Assembly (NCBI GenBank): GCA_944383265.1
Contig: CALWOX010000004.1
Span: 162,915-226,914 of the forward strand
Length of the DNA: 64,000 bases
DNA from: an uncultured Lachnospiraceae bacterium
Lineage (GTDB): Bacteria; Bacillota; Clostridia; Lachnospirales; Lachnospiraceae
Reading direction: 5' to 3'
Shown one piece after another: positions 35,574-44,727 of this stretch. The position numbers were made by a program, and so were the translations under genes. Every line of letters starts with the position of its first letter. Positions within the stretch are counted from its first letter, which is position 1. The notes beneath the pieces were generated by a model, which ran no database searches, was not told where the DNA came from, and was given only the letters and a program-made list of their open reading frames with translations.

Positions 35574-37000
35574 TGAAGATACATCTTATATCTTTGGGCT
35601 GCGACAAGAATCTTGTGGATTCCGAGAAAATGCTTGCAAGGCTCTTTAAATCAGGCTTTGAATACAGTGAGCTTCCCGAGGATGCGGACATAATAATAGT
35701 AAACAGCTGCGCCTTTATAGGTGACGCCAAGGAGGAAAGTATAAACACTATCCTTGAGATGGCATCTTATAAGGAGGAAGGCATTTGCAAGGGACTTATC
35801 GTCACGGGATGTCTTGCCGAAAGATACAGAGACGAAGTCCTTACCGAGATCCCCGAGGTGGATGCCGTGATAGGCACAAACGCCTATCAGGATATAGAAA
35901 AGATAGCGAGAAGGCTTTGTGAGGATGCCGAGGCCTGCGGAAAGGGTGCTGAAAAGGAAAATAAGAAGGGTGGAATCAAGGACTTTAAAGACCTTTCCGA
36001 GATACATTTCAGGGAGCAGTCCGAATGCGGAAGGATAGTAACTACAGGCGGATGGTATGCTTACTTAAAGATAGCCGAGGGCTGCAACAAGAGATGCACC
36101 TACTGTATCATTCCTTATCTCAGAGGACCTCAGAGGAGCGTTCCCATGGAGGAGCTTTGCGAGGAGGCGAGAGAGCTTGCCGATACCGGAGTGAGAGAGC
36201 TTATATTGGTGGCACAGGAGACCACAGTCTACGGTACAGACCTCTACGGAAAAAAGATGCTCCCGGAGCTTTTAAGAAGACTTTCGGAGATAGAGGGAAT
36301 AAAGTGGATAAGGCTTCTTTACTGTTATCCCGAGGAGATAACGGATGAACTCATCGAAGCCATAAAAGATCTGCCCAAGGTCTGTCATTATCTGGATATA
36401 CCTATACAACATGCCTCCGACAATATTCTCAAGAACATGGCTCGAAAAACTACCGAAGAAGAGATAAGAGAGCGCATAGAAAGCCTGAGAAGATCGGTGC
36501 CTGATATAGCCTTAAGGACCACAATGATCACAGGCTTTCCGGGAGAGACAGATGAGGATTTTGAGATACTTTATTCGTTTGTTGACGATATGGAATTTGA
36601 CAGACTCGGAGTATTCCCTTACTCAAGGGAGGAGGGCACGAAGGCCGCTTCATTTGACGATCAGGTTCCGGAAGAAGTAAAAGAGAAGAGAAGAGATGAG
36701 CTCATGCTGCTTCAGCAGAGCATTGCCTTTGAGAAAGCTGAAGAAAGAGTGGGTGAAATTTTTGAGGTCCTTATAGAGGGCAGGCTTACCGAGGATGCTT
36801 TCCCTGAGGATGATCCCTTAAGAGAGCTCTTTTCATCAGGAAATGACAACATATATATTGGAAGGACGTATATGGACGCACCATCTGTAGACGGGTATTT
36901 CTTTGTGAGAGCAGGAAAAAGAGAGCTTTTGAGCGGGGATTTTGTTACCGCAAGGGTGACAAAGGCCCAAGGCTATGACCTTGTGGGAGAACTCGTCTAA
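35573..37000 (+). CDS. rimO: Ribosomal protein S12 methylthiotransferase RimO
   Basis: 475 residues. The UPF0004 domain uses Cys10, Cys46 and Cys81-type positions (SLGCDKNLVDSE, NSCAFIGDAKEE, VTGCLAER). The radical SAM cluster is CNKRCTYC, and a C-terminal TRAM domain ends the protein. The YLDIPIQHAS and TTMITGFPGETDEDF segments fit RimO rather than MiaB. It methylthiolates Asp88 of S12. It starts on the rpoZ stop and is followed by pgsA, as is common in Clostridia. Confidence 0.95.
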   Translation: MKIHLISLGCDKNLVDSEKMLARLFKSGFEYSELPEDADIIIVNSCAFIGDAKEESINTILEMASYKEEGICKGLIVTGCLAERYRDEVLTEIPEVDAVIGTNAYQDIEKIARRLCEDAEACGKGAEKENKKGGIKDFKDLSEIHFREQSECGRIVTTGGWYAYLKIAEGCNKRCTYCIIPYLRGPQRSVPMEELCEEARELADTGVRELILVAQETTVYGTDLYGKKMLPELLRRLSEIEGIKWIRLLYCYPEEITDELIEAIKDLPKVCHYLDIPIQHASDNILKNMARKTTEEEIRERIESLRRSVPDIALRTTMITGFPGETDEDFEILYSFVDDMEFDRLGVFPYSREEGTKAASFDDQVPEEVKEKRRDELMLLQQSIAFEKAEERVGEIFEVLIEGRLTEDAFPEDDPLRELFSSGNDNIYIGRTYMDAPSVDGYFFVRAGKRELLSGDFVTARVTKAQGYDLVGELV

Positions 37001-37038
37001 GTTTTTATCATCCTTGTATAGGAGAGTATACAGACAAA

Positions 37039-37680
37039 ATGAAAATGAATTTGCCAAACAGGCTCACGTGCCTTAGAGTGATATTGATACCGTTTTTTGT
37101 GGTGTTTATGATGCTTGGCTCCGAGGGGATGTTTCCCGTAAGTGATGCTTCATCAATAATAGGAGGGGCAGATGGCCCGACATCAGTATACATAGCCTCA
37201 GGCTTTTTCGGCTTTCCGGGAGAGATAAACATAATGCGGATAATAGCCTGCGTTATATTCTGCGGAGCATCCTTTACGGATTTTCTTGACGGATACCTGG
37301 CAAGAAAAAACAATCTTGTCACAAACTTCGGAAAGTTCATGGATCCGCTTGCGGACAAGCTTTTGGTGTGTTCGGCACTGATACTTATAACGGTTTATTC
37401 ACCCTATGTCCCTGTTTGGGTGACACTCATAATAATAGCCAGAGAATTCATCATAAGCGGCTTCAGGCTCGTGGCTTCGGACAACGGAATAGTGATCGCC
37501 GCAAGTAAATGGGGAAAATTAAAGACCGTATCTCAGATGTTTTTATGCATTTTAGGAATACTTAATTTTACAGGTATAATATTTAATGTACTTGTGGTGC
37601 TTTCTCTTGTGCTGACGGTCGTGTCTCTTACGGACTATATTTTAAAAAATATTGAGGTTCTCACAAGAGGTGGAATGTAA
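37039..37680 (+). CDS. pgsA: CDP-diacylglycerol-glycerol-3-phosphate phosphatidyltransferase with an inserted loop
   Basis: 213 residues, longer than the usual 180-190. The CDP-alcohol phosphotransferase signature is complete: DFLDGYLARKNNLVTNFGKF followed by MDPLADK. It makes phosphatidylglycerophosphate at the membrane. Between the first and second helices lies an insertion at about residues 30-57 with SSIIGGADGPTSVYIAS, which matches the GGADGPT signature of the beta subunits of sodium-pumping decarboxylases rather than PgsA relatives. The catalytic residues are unaffected. The stop overlaps the next start (TAATG). Confidence 0.93.
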   Translation: MKMNLPNRLTCLRVILIPFFVVFMMLGSEGMFPVSDASSIIGGADGPTSVYIASGFFGFPGEINIMRIIACVIFCGASFTDFLDGYLARKNNLVTNFGKFMDPLADKLLVCSALILITVYSPYVPVWVTLIIIAREFIISGFRLVASDNGIVIAASKWGKLKTVSQMFLCILGILNFTGIIFNVLVVLSLVLTVVSLTDYILKNIEVLTRGGM

Positions 37681-38156
37681 TGTATACGGAGAAGGCCGAA
37701 AGACTTGTAAAGCTTCTTAAGGAAAGAGGACTTACCATAGCTGCCGCCGAATCTTGCACAGGAGGGAAGGTATCCGATCTGATAGTCAGCGTCCCCGGCG
37801 CCTCGGAGGTGTTTAAGGAAGGTTTTATCACCTATTGCAATGAGGCAAAGATAAGGTCTCTGGGAGTGGATAAAGCTGTGATAGCCGAGACAGGAGCTAT
37901 CAGCGATGAGACCGCAAGGCTTATGGCCCGTGGAGCGGCAAAAAAAGCTGAGACCGACATAGGGCTGTCCGCTACGGGAAACGCAGGCCCGTCGGCCGAT
38001 GAGGGAAAGCCTGTAGGCCTTGTATATATAGGATGCTTTACAGGGAAACAAACTCTGACGGAACAGCTTTTACTTGAGGGCGACAGGGAGACCATAAGGT
38101 CAAAGGCTGCAGAGAGCCTGATAGAGCTTGCGATAAAAGCCTTGTTACAGTCATGA
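37680..38156 (+). CDS. pncC: CinA C-terminal family nicotinamide-nucleotide amidohydrolase
   Basis: 158 residues, a stand-alone PncC domain without the CinA N-terminal part. The motif ESCTGGKVSDLI carries the catalytic serine/threonine region, and GNAGPSADEGKPVGLVYIG corresponds to the usual GIAGP...KPVG loop. It deamidates nicotinamide mononucleotide in NAD salvage. The ATG shares one base with the pgsA stop. Confidence 0.93.
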   Translation: MYTEKAERLVKLLKERGLTIAAAESCTGGKVSDLIVSVPGASEVFKEGFITYCNEAKIRSLGVDKAVIAETGAISDETARLMARGAAKKAETDIGLSATGNAGPSADEGKPVGLVYIGCFTGKQTLTEQLLLEGDRETIRSKAAESLIELAIKALLQS

Positions 38157-38193
38157 CCCGATAAGTCAAAGCATAAAATATTTATAAGAGATT

Positions 38194-38475
38194 ATGGCGA
38201 TTTTATTAGCTGTTTTAAAATTTACAGGGATAGCGATAGCTGTGCTCTTTGTGATAGCTGTATTGCTGCTCCTTGCAGTACTTTTTATACCCGTAAGATA
38301 CAGGCTTAAAGGCTCATTAAAGGAGCATACTCCTGACGGAAGTCTGAGGCTCACATGGTTCTTTCATGTATTGAGGCTTGATTTAAGGTATGATAAAGAG
38401 GCGCTTATAAAAGGAAAATTGAGGCTTTTCGGAGTACCTGTATACAGCTTCGATTATGAAGAAAAGGCTGATTAG
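38194..38475 (+). CDS. DUF2953-type membrane protein, N-terminal part (split gene)
   Basis: 93 residues. One transmembrane helix (TGIAIAVLFVIAVLLLLAVLF), then FIPVRYRLKGSL and LRLTWFFHVLRLDLRYDKEALI, the typical N-terminal end of DUF2953 proteins. It stops at 38475 where a one-piece relative would run on through an acidic linker. The remaining domain is coded in the next frame from 38493. It may be a genuine split or a frameshift near 38471-38475. Confidence 0.6.
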   Translation: MAILLAVLKFTGIAIAVLFVIAVLLLLAVLFIPVRYRLKGSLKEHTPDGSLRLTWFFHVLRLDLRYDKEALIKGKLRLFGVPVYSFDYEEKAD

Positions 38476-38492
38476 GAGAGGATAGGGGTAAA

Positions 38493-38942
38493 ATGCGGGG
38501 CAAGGGAATAAAAGCAAGGCTCTTTTTCATAATAGACAGACTCAGGTCGGCTTTAAAGAGGCTTGTAAGGCTTTTCAGAGACACGGAAAGACTTAAAAAG
38601 CTGTACGAAGAGCTCAATAATGAAAAAAATAAGCGTTCGCTTAAGCTCCTTTTGGGAGAGATAAAGGCACTTCTTACGGAGCTGAGGCCGAGAAAGGGCG
38701 GAGGATATCTGGTATTAGGCCTTTCCGATCCTTATGAGACGGGTAAAGCTATGGAGGCCGCGGCATTTTTGTATCCGCTTTACGGTGATAGCTTTGAGGT
38801 AAGCCCGGATTTTGAAAAGGAAAGAGCTGAGGGAGAAATAAATGCCCGCGGCAGAGTCAGACTCGCGGTAGTGCTAAGGTCATTGATAAAGCTTTATCGG
38901 GACAAAAATCTGATGAAGCTCATTCGAAGAATCACAGGATGA
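38493..38942 (+). CDS. DUF2953-type protein, C-terminal part (split gene)
   Basis: 149 residues, basic N-terminus, then a helical stretch and YLVLGLSDPYETGKAMEAAAFLYPLYGDSFEVSPDFEKERAEG, which matches the C-terminal half of DUF2953 proteins. An AGGAG/GGGG stretch lies ahead of the ATG, so independent translation is possible. The frame differs from that of the upstream half. DUF2953 genes lie next to gerW/ytfJ in spore-formers, which supports treating both as one locus. The function is unknown. Confidence 0.6.
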   Translation: MRGKGIKARLFFIIDRLRSALKRLVRLFRDTERLKKLYEELNNEKNKRSLKLLLGEIKALLTELRPRKGGGYLVLGLSDPYETGKAMEAAAFLYPLYGDSFEVSPDFEKERAEGEINARGRVRLAVVLRSLIKLYRDKNLMKLIRRITG

Positions 38943-38958
38943 GTATAGGAGGTCTTAA

Positions 38959-39414
38959 ATGGCTGCTGATATAAATTACAAGGTCAACGATGATGGAATG
39001 GGAGTTACGCTCGAGGCGCTTTTTAAGGGTATGGAGGGCCTTGTAAGCTCAAAGACTGTGGTGGGTGAGCCCATAGTTTCGGGAGACGCCACACTCATAC
39101 CGATCATAGAGGTCTCGGCCGGGATGGCGGCAGGCGAGCTGAGCTCAAAGGGCAAAAAGAATGCCGGAGCAATGAGTACAAAGATAAGCCCTGTGGCAAT
39201 ACTTATAATACAGGAGGGCCGTACCAAACTTATCAACATAAAGAATCAGGACACCATGACAAAGATCATGGATATGGTTCCCGACATAGTGGATAAGATA
39301 ACAGGCGGAAGCAGGGTCTCCAAGGATGCGGAGGAGACGGCAAAGGAATATCTTGCGGAAGCCGAAGAGACATCCTGTGAGTCGAAAGCCAAGACAGCGG
39401 ATGAAAATAAATAA
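38959..39414 (+). CDS. gerW: Spore germination/sporulation protein GerW (YtfJ)
   Basis: 151 residues. The GerW core reads VTLEALFKGMEGLVSSKTVVGEPI, followed by the Gly/Ala-rich SAGMAAGEL and ISPVAILIIQEGRTKLINI. The C-terminus is Glu-rich. YtfJ is a spore-associated protein needed for L-alanine germination in Bacillus. Its presence is the main evidence in this window that the organism belongs to a spore-forming lineage. AGGAGG precedes the ATG. Confidence 0.9.
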   Translation: MAADINYKVNDDGMGVTLEALFKGMEGLVSSKTVVGEPIVSGDATLIPIIEVSAGMAAGELSSKGKKNAGAMSTKISPVAILIIQEGRTKLINIKNQDTMTKIMDMVPDIVDKITGGSRVSKDAEETAKEYLAEAEETSCESKAKTADENK

Positions 39415-39473
39415 CGAAAGTTTTTGCAAAGCTTCAAAGTTTTTTGGCACTGTGAAAAAATTTCCGTTTTTAT

Positions 39474-39512
39474 AAAAAAGTGCTTGCAAATCGCTATGCT
39501 TTCTGTTAATAT
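39474..39512 (+). promoter_or_regulatory. Promoter of rpmB
   Basis: AAAAAAGTGCTTGCAAA at 39474-39490 contains TTGCAA (39484-39489). TAATAT follows at 39507-39512 after 17 nt. Block, spacing and -10 are identical to the tRNA-Leu promoter at 21262-21300. Confidence 0.75.
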
Positions 39513-39547
39513 ACAGTTTGTGCAATTTTGAGTAAGGAGGTGCTACC

Positions 39548-39742
39548 ATGGCGAAGTGTGCAATATGCGATAAGGGCGTCCAGTTCGGAATCAAAGTGAG
39601 CCATTCTCACAGAAGATCCAATAAGATGTGGAAGCCGAACGTTAAAAAGGTTAACATTCAGACTGGAGCGGGTAATAAGAGAGTATATGTATGTACCTCA
39701 TGCTTGAGATCCGGAAAAGTAACCAGAGCAGAAGTTAAGTAA
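39548..39742 (+). CDS. rpmB: 50S ribosomal protein L28
   Basis: 64 residues with the full L28 pattern: MAKCAICDKGVQFGIKVSHS, then RRSNKMWKPNVKKVNI and RVYVCTSCLRSGKV. Two CxxC pairs are kept, so it is the zinc-binding form. AAGGAGG lies at 39534. It is monocistronic, with a promoter and a terminator. Confidence 0.97.
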   Translation: MAKCAICDKGVQFGIKVSHSHRRSNKMWKPNVKKVNIQTGAGNKRVYVCTSCLRSGKVTRAEVK

Positions 39743-39767
39743 TTTATAGCTGTTTGCTGATATTAGA

Positions 39768-39793
39768 GAGGTCACGAAAGTGGCTTCTTTTTT
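39768..39793 (+). terminator. Terminator of rpmB
   Basis: GAGGTCAC at 39768-39775, a GAAA loop and GTGGCTTC at 39780-39787 (one wobble), then six T. Confidence 0.9.
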
Positions 39794-39896
39794 ATTGCTC
39801 TTTCAGGGGGTATAATGTCTATTCCATTTTGTGTCTTTTTATTGTATAATCAGCGTAAATTGAGAGATGTATACATTAAAGCGCGAGAGGTAGACT

Positions 39897-40253
39897 ATGA
39901 AAGGAAAAATAAACAATAAGCTTGGCGAGATCAACATTTCCGAAGATGTAATTGCGACCTATGCGGGAACAGTGGCCGTGGAATGCTTCGGCATTGTCGG
40001 AATGGCTATGGTCTCTGTGAAAAACGGACTTGTGAGCCTTCTCAAGAAGGAAGCTCTGCAAAAGGGCATAGAGGTAGAGGTCAAAAATAATGAGATAAGG
40101 CTCGCATTCCATGTGATCGTCTCCTACGGAGTGAGCATTCAGGCTGTGTGCAATAACCTTATCGACAGCGTAAAATATAAAGTAGAGGAATTCACCGGCA
40201 TGAAGGTATCGCGGATAGATGTCTTTGTCGAAGGTGTAAAGCCTATAGACTAA
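39897..40253 (+). CDS. Asp23/Gls24-family protein (YloU-like)
   Basis: 118 residues: GEINISEDVIATYAGTVAVECFG, VEVKNNEIRLAFHVIVSYG and VEEFTGMKVSRIDVFVEGV. It is cytoplasmic, and family members associate with the envelope and with alkaline-shock or cell-wall stress. It precedes the DAK2 gene by 13 nt, the conserved yloU-yloV pair of Firmicutes. A TATAAT at 39845-39850 is the likely -10. Confidence 0.92.
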   Translation: MKGKINNKLGEINISEDVIATYAGTVAVECFGIVGMAMVSVKNGLVSLLKKEALQKGIEVEVKNNEIRLAFHVIVSYGVSIQAVCNNLIDSVKYKVEEFTGMKVSRIDVFVEGVKPID

Positions 40254-40266
40254 GGAGGTCTTTTTT

Positions 40267-41970
40267 GTGAATACTAATGTTATAGATGCGTCTCTGCTCA
40301 AGCGTTGCTTTATAGCAGGGGCAAAAAATCTTGAGAAAAACAAGGAATATATAAACGAGCTGAATGTCTTTCCTGTGCCTGACGGAGATACCGGAACAAA
40401 CATGACCATGACTATCATATCCGCGGCAAAGGCGGTGAGCGAATGCCCCGACGATATGGAGTCGGTATGCAAAGCCATATCTCAGGGCTCCTTGAGAGGC
40501 GCCAGAGGAAATTCGGGAGTAATACTTTCACAGCTTTTGAGAGGCTTTACAAAGGTAGTGCAGGAAAAGGATGAGATAGATGCGGCTGTGCTTTCCGAGT
40601 CCTTCAATAGAGCCGTGGATACAGCATATAAGGCTGTCATGAAGCCAAAAGAAGGTACTATCCTTACTGTCGCAAAGGGCATGGCTGAAAAGGCCTCCGA
40701 GCTTTCCGCAGAAAAGGATGACATACTTGAAATACTGAAAGAAACTGTTGAGTACGGAGACGAGGTCCTTTCCAAAACTCCCGATATGCTTCCGGTACTC
40801 AAAGAGGCGGGTGTTGTGGATTCGGGAGGACAGGGACTTATGACCGCCATGAAGGGAGCCCTCTCTGCCCTCTGTGAAGACGGAAGCGATGGAGATATAT
40901 ATGAGTTTGAATCCGGCCCGGCTGTCACGTCTTCCTACGAGACTGCTGAGACTGTGAATATATCCGAGAGGCCCGCTGTCTCAACAGACGATATCAAATT
41001 CGGCTATTGCACAGAGTTTATCATAAATCTTCTGAAGCCTATGACAGACAGCGAGGAGAGCGGATTCAAGAAATTTCTTGAATCGATAGGAGATTCCATA
41101 GTATGCGTCACAGATGATGAGATGGTAAAGGTTCACGTCCACACCAATCATCCCGGTCTTGCTTTTGAGGAGGGGCTTAAATACGGCTCTCTTTCCCGCA
41201 TGAAGGTTGACAATATGCGCGAGGAGCATGAGGAAAGACTGATAAAGGATGCCTCAAAAATCGCAATGGAACAAAAACGGGACGAAAGCAATATTAAGAG
41301 CGAGCCTCCAAAGAAAAACGGATTTGTCGCAGTATGTGCGGGAGAAGGCCTTTGTGAGATATTTAAGGGACTCGGGGCGGACGAGGTAATTGAGGGAGGT
41401 CAGACTATGAATCCCTCAACTGAGGACATACTTAAGGCTGTAGAGTCTGTAAATGCCGAAAATATATTTATCCTTCCCAATAATAAAAACATAATCCTTG
41501 CAGCCGAGCAGGCGGCAAAACTTTCCGAGGGAAAGAATATAAAGGTCATCCCCACAAAGACAGTCCCTCAGGGGATAAGCGCCATAATAAGCTTTTCGGA
41601 GGGCCTGTCCGCGGATGAGAATGCGGAGGCCATGGAAGATGCCGCATCCTGTGTTAAAACAGGACAGGTGACATATGCTGTCAGAAATACCTCCGCTCTC
41701 GGAAGAGAGATAAAAGAAGGCGACATAATGGGTATAGGAGACCGCGGAATACTTGCCGTTGGAGAGATATTGAATCCTACGACTCTTGAGATGGTAAGCT
41801 CTATGGCTGACAAGAGCAGTGAGCTTATAACCGTTTACAGAGGTGCGGATGTAAAAGAAGAGGATGCCGAGAGCCTCTGTGACAGCATAAGAAAGGCGTT
41901 CCCCGAGTGCGAAGTGGAATTGCAGTATGGAGGACAGCCGGTATATTATTATATTGTTTCAGTTGAGTAA
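40267..41970 (+). CDS. fakA: DAK2-domain protein (YloV/FakA-type kinase)
   Basis: 567 residues from a GTG at 40267 with AAGGAGG 10 nt upstream. The N-terminal DAK2 kinase domain has the dihydroxyacetone-kinase loop VFPVPDGDTGTNMTMT and GARGNSGVILSQLLRGF. The middle region includes CVTDDEMVKVHVHTNHPG, and the C-terminal DegV-like region has GGQTMNPSTEDIL and PNNKNIILAAEQA. FakA phosphorylates fatty acids held by a DegV-type FakB to allow incorporation into phospholipids. No fakB gene lies in the window. Confidence 0.9.
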   Translation: MNTNVIDASLLKRCFIAGAKNLEKNKEYINELNVFPVPDGDTGTNMTMTIISAAKAVSECPDDMESVCKAISQGSLRGARGNSGVILSQLLRGFTKVVQEKDEIDAAVLSESFNRAVDTAYKAVMKPKEGTILTVAKGMAEKASELSAEKDDILEILKETVEYGDEVLSKTPDMLPVLKEAGVVDSGGQGLMTAMKGALSALCEDGSDGDIYEFESGPAVTSSYETAETVNISERPAVSTDDIKFGYCTEFIINLLKPMTDSEESGFKKFLESIGDSIVCVTDDEMVKVHVHTNHPGLAFEEGLKYGSLSRMKVDNMREEHEERLIKDASKIAMEQKRDESNIKSEPPKKNGFVAVCAGEGLCEIFKGLGADEVIEGGQTMNPSTEDILKAVESVNAENIFILPNNKNIILAAEQAAKLSEGKNIKVIPTKTVPQGISAIISFSEGLSADENAEAMEDAASCVKTGQVTYAVRNTSALGREIKEGDIMGIGDRGILAVGEILNPTTLEMVSSMADKSSELITVYRGADVKEEDAESLCDSIRKAFPECEVELQYGGQPVYYYIVSVE

Positions 41971-41972
41971 GT

Positions 41973-44042
41973 ATGACAGAGAGTATAAAAGAGATAAAGG
42001 GAGTCGGAGATAAGACAGCGGAGCTTTTTGCGAAGGTGGGTGTAAGGACAACTGATGATCTCATTCACTACTATCCTTCGGGCTACGAAAAGCTTTCCGA
42101 GCCTGAGCCTATATATAAGCTGACTCCCGGAAGGATATGCGCTGTGGAGGGCGTTCTTTCAAAGGACGCCTCCCTTAATGCTTTCAACGGTATTAAGATA
42201 GTAAACGCGTTCCTTTCTGATATGACGGGGAGGCTTCAGCTTTCCTGGTACAATTTTCCCTATATAAAAAATAATCTCAAAGCGGGAGCACACTATGTGT
42301 TCAGAGGCAGAGTTTCGGAAAAAAACGGGCGCCTTATCATGCAGCAGCCAAAGCTTTATTCACCTTCCGAATATAAAAATGTGCTTGCGGGAAGACTTTG
42401 CCCCACATACCCCCTTACAAAGGGACTGACACATGTGACTGTCAGGAAGGCTGTGAGAGAATACCTGATGAATAAAAAAGAGGAGAAGGAATATCTTCCT
42501 GCTCCTCTTTTAGAGCGCCTTTCTATGAGTGAAATGGAAAAGGCATTGAGGGACATACATTTTCCGCCTTCAGAGGAGGAGCTGATTAGGGCAAGGAGAA
42601 GGCTTGTATTTAACGAGTTTTTCTTCTTTATGCTCATGACAAAGACCATGAAGAGGATGAACCAAAGCATGTCTTCAGCCTTTGTTACAAGGCCGTCTCC
42701 CAAGCTCCTGTCCTTCATTGCAGGCCTCCCTTACGAGCTTACAAGGCCTCAGCTTGACGCTTATAAGGCTATCGTAAAGGATATGTCTTCGGGGAAAGTC
42801 ATGAACAGGCTTATACAGGGAGACGTGGGCTCCGGAAAAACTGTAATTGCAGTGCTTGCAATGCTGAATGCTGCAATGAGCGGCTTTCAGTCGGCACTTA
42901 TGGCTCCTACTGAGGTGCTGGCGGCACAGCATTACGACACCATAAAAGGGCTTATAGAATCCTCGGGTCTTGAGGTAAGCTGTATCCTTATGACAGGCTC
43001 AATGAGCGTAAAGGAAAAGCGCCTTAGCGGTGAAATGATAAAAAACGGAGAGGCCGATATCGTTGTGGGGACTCATGCCCTGATACAGGAAAAAGTAAGC
43101 TTTTCAAGGCTCGGCCTTGTAGTAACCGACGAGCAGCACCGCTTCGGTGTCAGACAAAGAGAGCTTTTAGGCCTTAAAGGAGAGGCGCCTCATGTGCTTG
43201 TAATGAGTGCAACTCCTATACCCAGGACCCTTGCCCTTATGCTTTACGGCGACCTGGATATATCTGTGATAGATGTGCTCCCGAGGGGAAGGCTTCCCAT
43301 AAAAAATTGCGTTGTGGGCCCTGGATACAGGAAAAATGCCTACAGCTTTATCAATGATGAGATAAAGAAGGGACATCAGGCCTATGTCATATGCCCTCAG
43401 GTTGAAAATACCGAGGAAGAAGAGGGCGGGGATCAGTCTGACAGCGGAATAGCCAATGTTAAGGACTATACCAAAGAACTCGGAAGACTGTTTCCTGAAA
43501 ATATTCGGATAGCCTCTCTGTACGGCAGCATGAAGCCCGTGGAGAAGGACAGGATAATGAGAGGATTTAAGGCGGGAGAGACAGACATACTTGTGTCAAC
43601 CACTGTGGTGGAGGTGGGAGTGGATGTTCCCAATGCCACGGTGATATTGATAGAAAACTCCGAGAGATTCGGACTTGCCCAGCTCCATCAGCTGAGAGGA
43701 AGAGTGGGAAGAGGAAAAGCTCAATCCTACTGCATTATGATAAACTGTTCCGAAAGCGACAAGGCAAGAGAGAGGCTTGATATATTAAACAGAAGCAACG
43801 ACGGCTTTGAGATAGCCTCGGAGGACCTGAGGCTCAGAGGCCCGGGGGACATATTCGGCATAAGACAGAGCGGAGAGCTTGAATTTAAGATAGCCGATAT
43901 TTACAGTGATTCGGAGCTTTTAAGGTCGGCTTCTGAGGCTGCACAAAAGCTCCTTTCCGAGGATGGCTCTCTTGAAAAGGCGGAGAACAGGGAGATCAAA
44001 AAAAGGCTTCTGTCACTGATGGAAGGATGCGTGGGAGCATAA
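41973..44042 (+). CDS. recG: ATP-dependent DNA helicase RecG
   Basis: 689 residues. The N-terminal wedge/OB domain (IKEIKGVGDKTAELFAKVGV) is followed by helicase motifs: Walker A GDVGSGKT, DEQH in TDEQHRFGVRQ, TPIPRTLAL, and QLRGRVGRG, then LNRSNDGFEIASEDLRLRGPGD. It remodels stalled forks and Holliday junctions. It begins 2 nt after the DAK2 gene, the conserved yloV-recG order. A promoter for the next genes lies after it. Confidence 0.97.
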   Translation: MTESIKEIKGVGDKTAELFAKVGVRTTDDLIHYYPSGYEKLSEPEPIYKLTPGRICAVEGVLSKDASLNAFNGIKIVNAFLSDMTGRLQLSWYNFPYIKNNLKAGAHYVFRGRVSEKNGRLIMQQPKLYSPSEYKNVLAGRLCPTYPLTKGLTHVTVRKAVREYLMNKKEEKEYLPAPLLERLSMSEMEKALRDIHFPPSEEELIRARRRLVFNEFFFFMLMTKTMKRMNQSMSSAFVTRPSPKLLSFIAGLPYELTRPQLDAYKAIVKDMSSGKVMNRLIQGDVGSGKTVIAVLAMLNAAMSGFQSALMAPTEVLAAQHYDTIKGLIESSGLEVSCILMTGSMSVKEKRLSGEMIKNGEADIVVGTHALIQEKVSFSRLGLVVTDEQHRFGVRQRELLGLKGEAPHVLVMSATPIPRTLALMLYGDLDISVIDVLPRGRLPIKNCVVGPGYRKNAYSFINDEIKKGHQAYVICPQVENTEEEEGGDQSDSGIANVKDYTKELGRLFPENIRIASLYGSMKPVEKDRIMRGFKAGETDILVSTTVVEVGVDVPNATVILIENSERFGLAQLHQLRGRVGRGKAQSYCIMINCSESDKARERLDILNRSNDGFEIASEDLRLRGPGDIFGIRQSGELEFKIADIYSDSELLRSASEAAQKLLSEDGSLEKAENREIKKRLLSLMEGCVGA

Positions 44043-44098
44043 ACAAGCCCTTAAGGAAACTTTAATATTTTGCGGCAATAATATTATTGGATTATGGC

Positions 44099-44127
44099 TT
44101 GCATATATACTTTTCTTAGGGTAAAAT
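44099..44127 (+). promoter_or_regulatory. Promoter of the rsmD-coaD operon
   Basis: TTGCAT at 44099-44104, a 17-nt spacer and TAAAAT at 44122-44127, about 35 nt ahead of the rsmD ATG. Confidence 0.6.
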
Positions 44128-44160
44128 TAAACCGTTGACCATAGTAAAACGGAGTGAAAA

Positions 44161-44727
44161 ATGAGAGTTATTGCGGGAATCGCGAGGAGCATACCTCTTG
44201 TTGCGCCTCAGGGCAGAGACACAAGGCCCACTACAGACAGAATAAAAGAGACCCTTTTTAATATCCTTCAAAATGACCTGGCAGATGCAAGGGTCCTGGA
44301 TATATTTGCAGGTTCGGGAGCCTTGGGTATAGAGGCTCTCAGCAGAGGAGCGGGGAGCGCTGTATTTATAGATAATTCGCGTCAGGCTGCGGACTGTATT
44401 ACGGCTAATCTTAAAAAGACCTGGCTCTTCGACAAGGCAACGGTCCTTCAGACCGAGGCTCTATCGGGTATAGAGAGGCTTAAGAGCAAGGGGGAGGTGT
44501 TTGATCTTGTGTTTATGGATCCTCCTTACGGATTGAAGCTTTGGCTTCCGGTGCTTTGCGCTCTCAAGGATTCACCCATTATCAACGGTGATACAAAGAT
44601 AATAATAGAAGACCGGCTGACAGAAGATTTTGAAGATATACTGCCTTACGGCTTTGAAATAATCAGAGAAAAACGCTACAAAAATCAAAAGCATGTTTTC
44701 TTGAAAATCAGAGGTGGAAATGACTAG
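44161..44727 (+). CDS. rsmD: 16S rRNA (guanine966-N2)-methyltransferase RsmD
   Basis: 188 residues. The start [16 protein letters not shown] with [15 protein letters not shown] is typical. The SAM motif is [20 protein letters not shown] and the catalytic motif is DPPYG. It methylates G966 of 16S rRNA. The stop overlaps the start of coaD, the conserved pair. Confidence 0.95.
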   Translation: MRVIAGIARSIPLVAPQGRDTRPTTDRIKETLFNILQNDLADARVLDIFAGSGALGIEALSRGAGSAVFIDNSRQAADCITANLKKTWLFDKATVLQTEALSGIERLKSKGEVFDLVFMDPPYGLKLWLPVLCALKDSPIINGDTKIIIEDRLTEDFEDILPYGFEIIREKRYKNQKHVFLKIRGGND

